Assembly (NCBI GenBank): GCA_030248215.1
Contig: JASANG010000561.1
Span: 1-64,000 of the forward strand
Length of the DNA: 64,000 nucleotides
Source: Enoplolaimus lenunculus
Taxonomy: Eukaryota > Nematoda > Enoplea > Enoplida > Thoracostomopsidae
Direction: 5' to 3'
A program made the position numbers and the translations under genes. The stretch's first letter is position 1. Every line of letters begins with the position of its first letter. The notes under the pieces were generated by a model. It saw only the letters and a program-made list of their open reading frames with translations, did no database searches and was not told where the DNA came from. This document shows, in pieces, positions 34,111 through 44,100 of this stretch.

Positions 34111-34400
34111 GCCAATGTAAAAGAACAGGGGTGGAACAGTATTATCAGCATATTCCTAAGCCTAAACATAAGCCTAAGCGTAAGAATGAGCATATTCCTA
34201 AGCCTAAGCCTAAGCCTAAACCAAAGCGTAAGAATGAGCATATTCCTAAGCCTATGCCTAAGCCTAAACCAAAGCGTAAAAATGAGCATATTCCTAAGCC
34301 TAAGCCTAAAGCCAAACAAAAAATTAGTCTAAAGCATAAGCTTACTTTATATTATTCTAGTCTCACAGAAAAACGTCCCGCCCCTGATCTTTATATGGGC
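34111..34400. mobile_element. Family B TIR element with the best-preserved TTAGGC array
   Basis: The termini GCCAATGTAAAAGAACAGGG and CCCCTGATCTTTATATGGGC are inverse. Inside, a higher-order unit of about 48 bases recurs about four times: CCTAAG hexamers, then CGTAAGAATGAGCATATT. On the + strand the hexamer reads CCTAAG (TTAGGC on the other strand). Open frames with KPKPK runs come from this array and are not genes. Confidence 0.75.
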
Positions 34401-34959
34401 TGTTAATTAGAACAACCCCAAATCAAATTTTATCCGGATTAACTTTTAAGGTCCCAAGGTCCCCTAAGATAAAAAAATCGAATTTTTAAAAAATTTAAAT
34501 TAGGGCGTGCACGGAAGGTCATCGGCCAAATATGCAAACAATTTTCAAAATCGAACCACCCCTGATTCGAACCTGTAGACAGGGGGGCGGTCAACTCCCC
34601 CCTGGAAACAATTTTGACCTTTTCTGGACAATTTTCAACCTTGCTTGTAAAAGTTAACAAAAGCCCTTGTGTGCGTCTCCTGAAATTTTTTTAGCTCCCT
34701 CCCCTCACAGCAAGATGAGCTAGCTACGCGCATGAACTGACTCCCTTGGCAACGGAACCACTTTAGCTACTAGACTTACTAGGGCCGCATCGTAACAGAG
34801 ATGTTGTTCGATGAAGCTAAAAATGTTAAGGATCGCAGGCTCCGGAGTTGTTGCCCAGTCTGTTACAATCATTTAAAATTTGCTAAAAAGCTTAAGGTCC
34901 ATGTTATTTTCCGGGGCATCCGGTTTTCTTCCATAGACAAGCAGTAGGTATTAATTGAC

Positions 34960-35165
34960 CCAGAGTGCAACGGTGCTACCAATCCAATTGAGGCAAGCAA
35001 ATATTCACCAGGCTTTCTAAAAACTTTGAACAAAAACTAATGGACGTTTCCCAGCATTGAACGTGATACTACCACTTTTCCGCGATGTACCGGTATTTCT
35101 ATCACGGAAACAAATATCGATTTTTACTGGAAACAAATATCCGGTTACCCCACGGCATACTACAG
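34960..35165. mobile_element. Family A variant
   Basis: AATTGAGGCAAGCAAATATTC and the following text recur at 47620-47690. Its right part has GGAAACAAATATCCGGTTACC, a family A type terminus. The left end is not defined. Confidence 0.4.
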
Positions 35166-36304
35166 ATTTGTATACTTTTTGACTAAAGTACTTAGAAAAG
35201 GTCTTCGGCCTCTTCAAACTCTGTTACCAAAGGCGACCCTGACTCAAAGTTAACGTTTACAAAACATTACAGAAAGCCAGAGTTTCGAAGCACACTGCAA
35301 AACCGGTAAAAGTTTACAAAAAACGCCGTCAAATTCTGAGCAAAACAGTCTGCTTTGGAGAGGCTACACCCAACTCTCTCACTTGACGTTGCTCAATGCG
35401 TCATTCTCAGCGTACAATACAGTGCACTGACGTCATTATGATATCATAAATCTTTGCTGTAAGAAAAACTGTTTGCACAACAGGCGCATTTTTGAAAATT
35501 GGGATCACAACAACTTGTAGGTTAATACAAAATCTCATCCAATCAAGATTATCGCTCCCACCACTACGCATTAGACTCTCAGGACTTAGACTGGATTATG
35601 GTTTTGGATGTTGATACACTGTTCGTAGGATGCAACCGGAATTCTAGTTCCGGTAGGGAAATCCGGTATTTTTAACTATCCGGTTACCGTATTAAATCCG
35701 GAGTTTTCTCGCCGAAAGTTTCTGGTATTTTGTGCATTGAAAATTTTTCTCATTCGAAAATTTAAGAAAATTTGGCATATTAATATTTTAACTTATTTTT
35801 TCAAAATTGTCTGAGCGTGTGCATTTGCCAAAATTTTCAATTTGTGCCATACTTACCGCCGATTTGCCAGTGCCGGAACAGGATAAAGTAGGCCCACAAA
35901 TTCCGACGTTAGGGCCACTTGCGATGATCGAAATATTTTTGAAAATTTTTGTTTAAAATATTGGGGTAAACTTTGTGCTTACAGCGAAGACCATTCAAGC
36001 ATATCAAGAATTTTTCAATTTTGCAAAATACCTATTTAATATCAAAGCAGCGACAAGTAATTTTACATCCGCCACAACGTCATCATATGTTTAGGTTTGC
36101 AAAACCTGAATCAGCACCTAAATACCACATTCGTTGCAACGTATTAACCACAAGAGTTAGGTTCATTTTTAACCAGCGAAATGCTTCTTAAAAACCCAAT
36201 TGTTCAAAGTTTTTCAAGCATTCACTATAGTTTGCATGACTAAAGCTGTATAAAACTTCGGTTTACTGTGATGCTATTTTTCTAACATCACAACTTACTG
36301 ACAT

Positions 36305-36470
36305 AGGCCCGTTGCCAGCTCATCACATTATAGGGGGGCTAACAACGGGCATACAAGGGTTTCGCTGACCTAAAGCATATGGTTGACAATTTTCCAGGGG
36401 GAGGCTTAAATTTTTCCAGGGGCGCGGCTGAGCTGCCCCTGACTCCCCCCTTGGCTGCGGACCCACGATT
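36305..36470. mobile_element. Family M element
   Basis: GGCCCGTTGCCAGCTCATC at the left and CCTTGGCTGCGGACCC at the right are roughly inverse. The interior has CCAGGGGG runs. A related copy is at 41568-41733, and the left edge of the window carries its right end. Confidence 0.45.
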
Positions 36471-36619
36471 GACAAAGTTGTTTAAATTGTAAATCGAACT
36501 GTGGTGTAGATTTGAAATCTTCCAAATGTATTAATCACTTTATAAAAATATAACGTTAAAGTCCTCAATCCACAATGTTTTAATTTGAATTAATAGCCCT
36601 GGAGGCCAGTGTTAATTTT

Positions 36620-36758
36620 AGGGCCGTAACAGTAGATTAAGCGTTTTCTAAAGCCTAAGCCTAAAACCTAAGCGTTGCAAAGTGTGTTTCTAAGCCTATG
36701 CCTAAGCCAAAAAATGTATAATCAAAAGTAACATGGACCGCCCTGAAAACACCAGTTT
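36620..36758. mobile_element. Family C element, partial
   Basis: GGGCCGTAACAGTAGATTAAG is followed by CCTAAG units, then ATGGACCGCCCTGAAAACACC. Outer termini are shortened. Confidence 0.45.
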
Positions 36759-37014
36759 TGTACCATTCGTTGTGTACCAGATTTGCGAATTCAGTTTGCC
36801 AGGGCTTTCAGTTTTAACTACGATGTATGATGCTAATAACGTATGATTTCTATTGATAGCCTAATTAGGTTTGACGTAACTTATTGTGCATTTATAGTTC
36901 GGAGACAAAGTGAGCGAAAAAGTTGAGTTAAACTTAAAATTTGAATTGCCGATGTCAAGTAAATATGAACTTGCGTAGGATTCGTTCATTGTATAGTCAG
37001 TCATTCGAATATAA

Positions 37015-37222
37015 AGGGTTGCACTATACTTTACTGTGCCGAACGATGCCGCGCGCCGACGTGTGGCGTTATGGATTGCTAACAAAAATATAGGCAAAAT
37101 CTACTTGGTTGCGGGCGACAACTCATAAAATTTATGAAATTTTATGGTGCCGCACGAAGGTGAGCTTTGGCGTCCGGTGGTGCGCAGAGGCGTCCGGCAG
37201 CGCACAAGAAGTATAGCGCAAC
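37015..37222. mobile_element. Family F TIR element
   Basis: GGGTTGCACTATACTTTACTG and its inverse, ending AAGTATAGCGCAACC, bound GC-rich arms with CGTCCGGTGGTGCGCAG-like text. This is the clearest example of the family. Confidence 0.65.
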
Positions 37223-37414
37223 CATAAAGTTTGGAGTAGAACGAGACATCTGAATCAATATTGTAGTCCATATGCCTAAATTGAAATATTCTCGACTAAA
37301 CCTCCTAGTTAGAATCTATACTAATGTCAATGGTCTTTTCGGATCACTAAGCTCAAGACTCTGGGGACAGGTTAAACCACAAACAAAATAAATTGTTTTA
37401 AAATTTTAACACTC

Positions 37415-38060
37415 ATACTTTCTCAAATTTTTAAGACATAAAAGTTTTGTGTTTCAGACATTAATAGCATTGAACAGCTCAGAAATTCGTTTCTTAAATT
37501 GTTAAAACATAAATGTCTTATATTCAAGAAATTGCGATTGCCAATTATTTATAAGACGAAAGTTTCTTTCTTTGAAGAAATAGTTGTCTTATATTCAAGA
37601 ATGGATTTTGTGATTTTTATGTATGCAAAAAAGTTACTCCGTTTTCTTAAGAGAGTATATAAAAAATCAAATTTCAAAGATGTTTCGGGTTGAGCTCAGG
37701 CTCTCCGCAACCTAAGTTTACGTCTTGGACGTGTCTTAGTCGTAAAATTAGGGTATTGGATTGAGATTTAGCCCCAATTTTGTAGTCGGTTTTCATGACG
37801 AATCTATGTGTTTTATTTAAGTCATGTTTGTCTTATATTTCAAAAATATTTGTCTTTTATATTTCAGAAATATTTTGCTAAATCGCTCATGAAACAAATT
37901 CTTAAATATAATACATTTAAGTGTAAAAACTTTTAGACCAATATTTCTGAAAAATTTAAGAGTCTTGAATTCAAGACATATACGTCTGCAGTCTGTATCA
38001 AGGCATAATTATCTTAAATTTCAGACAATATTTCTTGAATACAAGACAATATATTTTGTG
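37415..38060. repeat. CTTATATTCAAGAAAT repeat region
   Basis: Variants of TGTCTTATATTCAAGAAAT and its inverse occur at least eight times. The left (CATAAAAGTTTTGTGTTTCAG) and right (TTGAATACAAGACAATATA) parts are loosely inverse, so this may be a diverged TIR element ending just before the acceptor of the lectin receptor gene. Confidence 0.4.
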
Positions 38061-38070
38061 AGCACTGCTT

Positions 38071-38086
38071 TCGTTTGTATTTACAG
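38071..38086 (+). promoter_or_regulatory. Probable splice-leader acceptor of the lectin receptor gene
   Basis: TCGTTTGTATTTACAG is followed after 33 bases by the ATG at 38120, where a clear signal peptide starts. This fits a trans-splice acceptor or a 5'-UTR intron. Confidence 0.5.
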
Positions 38087-38119
38087 AACTCAATAAAACG
38101 TCATATAGAGAAACAAAAT

Positions 38120-41100
38120 ATGACACTCAAACTACATATTATACTAATTGCAACTGCAATACTTACAGCACTCCTATCACTTGCACGAGGTTACTGTGTT
38201 CGCCCAGAATTTAAGCAACACGAAAACCTATGCTACGCAATCATTGATACTAGCGTTTTACTCGAAGTAGGCTATTCTGATGACATCACTGACGTTTGTC
38301 AATTTGCGTTCGGAGCTGACCCGGTGAGCATTTTGCCTGAATTTGTGACCCGACGTGAATTTTATCAATTTCAACGCTTTCTCAATCAAACTATCGGGCA
38401 TTCAGCTCGAGTACTGGTGGGACTGCGAACTTTTGACCGGCAACCGTCACGAGAAACACTTCAGTGGATTTGGATTCATGAACAACTGTCAACCGACGGC
38501 CACTATTGGCTCCCTGGGCAGCCGGATAAACTACCTCGCGGGGCGACGTGCGCTGTGATTGGTTGGAGCTCGAAGACGTACTCGGGTGGCATTATGGCTC
38601 CGTATGGAGGACATCAGTTTGGATTGGCGGATACAATTTGTGAGCTGAATCAAGAAGGCTTGACGATCGTTTGTCAAATGCCGGCGTGTAAGTTTCTAAT
38701 GGGAGACGAATTGGTGATAGGTGCTAAACACAATTGAGAATACGGCTTCTGGTCCAAATTAAATTCAGCACATAATTTAATTCATAGCTGTATATACTCA
38801 GAGCAGCATACTCAAGAATTAAAACTATATTTTTCAACTAAAAACAATTAAAAATGGCTGGCCAACTTTTCCGTTTCAGTTTACGGTTACATATACAAAT
38901 ACCAAATATTATGCAATATTTATGCTCAAAATCAGTCATTAATCATATATGAATCGCGTAATGTTTCGTTACAGATTTGCTGAAATTGTTCCATATAAAA
39001 ATAATGGCTCATGTTACTTTAAGGGGCGCAAAGGTTTCTGGTGGGTCTATAAAACAGTGGGTATAGATGCTAGCTTACAATTTTATGCTTAGGCTTAGGC
39101 TTAGTAACACATTTTTGCAACGCTCAGGTTTGGGCTTGGGCAATAGAAATATGCTTAATCTACTGTTACGCCCCTAAAAGTAAACATTGGCCCAAATAAT
39201 TATAATTAAATACGTTCAAAATCTTAAAATTTTTATAAGTATGCGTTATTTTTTTAATTAAAATTCTAAAAAATGCACCGAATACCTATACATGCCTGAA
39301 TTGTATTGGCAGAAAACTAAAACATTTTTGAAACTCCTATATTGCATAATTCAAGTATACTTCAATGTCCGTTTTCCGTTTGTGCTTCTGTTATTTTGAT
39401 CACTATCCGTTTGCGTTTTCGTTAGCATCCATTTTACAGCATGATGCTATCGAATGATTTCAGTGAAAGACACAACATCGACAACAACGACAACAACTTC
39501 AACACCAACAACTGAACTCGTTAAGCGTTCGCTGTTCGATCCGTATGCAAAATTTACTGCAATCGAAAAAACTGTTGTTGTTACATCTCAATCGGCCGGA
39601 TGCGCAGCAGTCATTGTACTGCTATCTGCAACAATTGTGCTTGCGTTAATAATTAGGTTTGCCAAATCAACCAAATTACTTGTAACCGATGCCTGATTAG
39701 CCTAAGTCTATTTGTAAGCCTGAAGGGCAAGCATCGGTAAATATAAACCAAACCCTAAACGTGAAAAAAATTAAGTCTAAAACCTAACTCCTGATATAAG
39801 TAATTCTAAGCCAATGTTTAGACGCAAGAATAAGCCTAACCTCATTAAGCATAAGCGCAAAGATAACTCGAAAGTTAAGCGTAATGATAAGTTCCCGCTC
39901 AAGCCTACTCTATTCACTCCCGCAGGTAAACTGTACGTCGAAAAATGCGCCAGAGTCTAAAAGTGAAAAAACATTTTAACTGAGAGAACAGGATTTGAAA
40001 TATCAATTTATCAAATAAAAACTGACAATGAAACCAATGTTGAATTAATATATATTTTTTAAGAGATTTTCGTGTTGAACGCATTTTGCAATTGGTCGAA
40101 GAATCAACTCTGCTAATTGCACATATTTTGATGCTAACAGTTGCACTGCAACCATGCCGACCCGGTCGTAAAGTAAGATTAAAATTAGCGCTGAACAACA
40201 GGTGCAGTTACACTGCAAAAAGCGGTGAGTCAAATTGACTCTCTCGGAAACAGGCTTTTCCTGACTACACAAACTGAGTCAAACTTGACTCCGCTAGAGT
40301 CAAATTGGACTCATGAGCGATTCAGTGAATCGAATTTGACTGTTGGCGGAGTCAAATTTGACTTAGTTTGTGTAATCAAGAAAAGCCTATTTCCGAGAGA
40401 GTCAACTTGACTCCCCATTTTTTACAGTGTATCAGCAGTCATAACAGCAAAAAGCCGTGGCGTGCAACCACAGTGCCTTTGAAGTATAGCATACTTTTAT
40501 AAGGTGCGGTTAATGCACGCCGCGCTATTTTGCGAGACTGCAATCAAGTAAGCTTAAAAGCTTTAGACTAATTTTTTGTTTAGATTTAAGCTTTAGTCTT
40601 TAGTGGTAAGTTCAAACTGTTTCTTACGTTTAGGCATAGGTTTGGGCTTATGATTACAATTCCAAGACGCGAGAGCTCCTCAGACTCGAGCATCAAGTTG
40701 TTTATATTTGAGGGATGCATGGCAGTAAACTCATCCCAAGGAATATGCTTATTGCTTATACTGATGTTACGGCCCTGTTCTATACATTCGCCGCGTTTAT
40801 ACACTGTAAAAATGGTGAGGTCAAATTGACTCTCTCCGAAATACGCTCGATGAGACTACACTAACTCCGTCAAATTCTACTCCACCAGAGTCAAATTCGA
40901 ATTAACACTATGTCGCACGTTTGACTCATGGCGGAGTCGAATTTGACTCTTGCACAGTCGAATTTGACTCTTGCGCAGTCGAATTTGACTCAGTTTGTGT
41001 AGTCCCGTAGAGCCCATTTCGGAAAGAGTCAGTCAATTTAACTCACCATTTTTGCAGTATAAAAACGTTTTCAAAAATATCGTTTGACACACAAATTGCG

Positions 41101-44100
41101 TTAGATATAGTTTTGGCTCATGTTACTTTAAGAGACGTTCAGGTTTCTGGTGGGTCGATAAAAGAGTAGGCTTAGCTTCTAAATTACAATTTTTTGCTTA
41201 GACTTTACGCTTCGGCTTAGGAACACATTTTTGCAACGCTTAAGCTTAGACTTTACGCTTACGAATACGCTTAACCTACTGTTACGCCCCTAAAACTAAC
41301 ATTGGCCAATATTTTCATATTGCAATTTTTACCTTTCAGCTTATGTGCTTGCTTATCAACAGTATAATCAACTACATGTTTCTGCTGACGTTTACGTTCG
41401 TCTTACTTCAAGCTCTTCAGTGCTTCTGTATTATGACCAATTTGATATCGCGTGGAAGTATCTTAGAAACGCAAACGCTGTGCTTTCTTGGATTTGTTGT
41501 TACGTTGCTTCCAATTATCACTTGTGCACCGTGTATGACCGAAGTTGATAGGTAAATCTGTCGGATCCGTTGCCACGAGGCCCGGGGGGGCTCAGCCGTT
41601 CTGCGCTGGAAAAATTTTCACCCCTTTGAAAATTTTCAAACGTGCTTTTTAAAGTCGCCGAAAGCTCTTGTGGTTTTTGTATGCCCCTCGTCAAAATTTT
41701 TTAGCCCCTCAGTAAGGTGTCGTTGGCTACGGGACTGAAATTTATCAAGGTATAGCTAGATATCAGTTGCTGGTATTAGAATATTAACAATTTACCATGG
41801 ATATCGAGTGGATGTCGGAAAATATTAGCTACCCGTCTTTAGGTAAAAACTTGTCGCACAGGTCGCGAGCCAGTGCCGTTAATGTGTAGGTTTAGGCAAG
41901 CTAGAGCTACATACGATAAGATGAGCGCACGAGTACATGACGCGGGAGTCGGTCAACCACCCCACCTACCATGTTCACAACCAAAACTTAATATTTCGGA
42001 ATGACAAAAATAAATTAAATCTAATATATATATAATATATATATACCTATTTTATTTGCAGTTTAAATTAACTTTACAGACATTGGGCACTGCTTCAGTA
42101 CGAATTTCCGTGGATCCTTGTGATACCAATGCTTGCAACAGCCTGGTCTGCCATGATCCTTAACGAAGCTGCTGGGATGATTCATTTTGATCCGAGTGTC
42201 ACCGTGTCACTACACCAGCGATCGGTGGCAATGTGAGTATTCAATTAGGGCGACGCTATACGTTTGCGTCGCCGTCCGTCGCCGACTCTCACCGCACGGC
42301 ACTGCACAGAAGTAAACCGCGCACCGTAAACACACGATGACGGACGGCAACAGAAGGTAGACGGACGGAACCGGATGATACTCAAATTTTTAACAAGTGT
42401 ATAGCGCAGTCCCAACAATTCAATTCCCCCAAAATTACAAAATAGCATACGGATGTCAATTTCTGGCATTTCCGGTACAAAATCAGTGTCTGTTTTTTTC
42501 ATTTCGAACATTTTTACAAAGTCCGTAGCATTGTGTATAAAGCAAAGACTCATATTTCCATTAAGTATAAATCTTGAGAAATCTAAGATCAAAGCGAATG
42601 TTGGCCGATTGGATCGATCTCAATCCATGTTGACATTTCGAAAGTTTTGTAGCAAGATTTTCGGCTGCAAAAACTTGCACGTGTGTGAATTTGAATGATA
42701 ATTTATTATTATGTATCGTGCAACATTTTCAGTATAAACCAAAAAGCACTATGGTTTATTATTCCACTCCATCTTGCATCATGGATACTGTCAGCAGTTG
42801 TTATATCGAACGACAAAGTAACGCTATATCCGCTAACAATGGCAGTCAATATATTACTGGCTCTGACTATTTTCAATTCTCATACGCTTGCAAACGCTAA
42901 GGTAAACGATAATGTATATACTTAAACACTGTAAATTTCAGTGAGTTGATTTTATCTCATAATGAATTGAATCATTCAGTCTGAGTTAGGACTATCAGAA
43001 CTCAGATTTTTGAGTGGATTCAATTTCTTCTGAATTAATTAAGCAACGCACCCAGAGTCAACACATCTCACAGTGAAAATGAGCTCAACTCAGAGTGAGT
43101 TAATGTTTACTGATTTATATTTAGAATTAACTAACTCGCTAGCTGAACTGATAAATCAACTCATTGGAAATTACAGTGTATAATTTGGTTGGAAGACCTT
43201 GTGAAAAAATTCGGTCGCGAACAACGAAGTCTTTACAGCTTAAACTAAGTCTTTATAACCCGTAAACATTCAACAGATTTGCTGTGATTTGCAAATTTAA
43301 TTGGGTGTATATATATATCCGTTTCCGGTAAATATCGGTGTTCGTTTCACGTATAGAAATACCGAAAATTTCGCAATCGAAATTCGGTTCTGAGCAAAAT
43401 TCTCTAGTTTTCGCTATTCAATTCCAGTGCTAAACTCCGACATTTTTCCGCCGGATTTTCATTTACTTTCGGTGGTAATTTTAAGTTGTAAAAGTTAAAG
43501 TTCAGTTTCCTTGATGATTTTTTCTGAAAAATTGCAAAAATGTTTCATGGCGATATTTTAAGTAAATTGTGCTGAAATTCAATTTTTCAATCACAGTTTT
43601 ACTTTTCATTATCCGGTTCCGGTGGAAAACTAAGTATAATTTTAACTTTTTGGTTCCGGTATGTTTTAAGTCAAGTCGTGTCCTGGTTTAATACATCTGG
43701 CGAATGTATGGGACCTGGACCCCTATAGCAAATAAATAAAAGGTGGTCTATCCTATATATTTTGACGAGTTGGAGTTTAAACGGTACCATTTTTATGGTT
43801 GCATGACCAACGGTTCAAGAGTTGTGGCTCACAAAATTGTATAGCAAACACGTACAGATTTAAAAGAGAAAGTGTATATCTCATACCTATTCTCACATTC
43901 GTAAAATATAAGCTTTGTCAGGTTTATTCGTTGTACAAAAATTTTTCAGGCGGTTGCACATGTTTTACATTAATAGTTACAATTTAAAGGGCCATAACTA
44001 TTGAACCAGGGAGCATGCAGCCTTAAAAATTGTACCGCTGAACTCAACGCGTCGATATTAAACGTAAATCTATTGCGAAAAATAAAAAATATTGAATTGT

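Larger units (their letters stand above)
34403..38119. other. Gene-free, repeat-dominated stretch
   Basis: Between the F-box gene and the lectin receptor gene I find only repeats: an AT-rich palindromic area (about 34400-34700), a family A variant (34960-35165), a family A left end at 35630, family M (36305-36470), family C (36620-36758), family F (37015-37222) and a CTTATATTCAAG repeat (37415-38060). The missing 5' exon of the F-box gene may lie here, but I could not recognise it. Confidence 0.5.

Noticed and set aside
34111-34400. A real telomere or subtelomere, because of the TTAGGC arrays
   Set aside because: Arrays are short, degenerate, dispersed over the whole window in both orientations and bounded by element termini.
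34107-34406. Open frames encoding long Lys-Pro or Leu-Arg repeats on both strands
   Set aside because: They translate the CCTAAG/TTAGGC hexamer array of a family B element; no splice or start context supports a protein.
35973-36191. Open frame after a good acceptor (basic, 72 residues)
   Set aside because: No partner exon in phase and no recognisable motif; a family M element follows closely.
41345-41548. Alternative frame of the helix 3-4 exon of the lectin receptor
   Set aside because: It is not hydrophobic and does not join in phase with the neighbouring exons, while the frame starting at 41340 does both.
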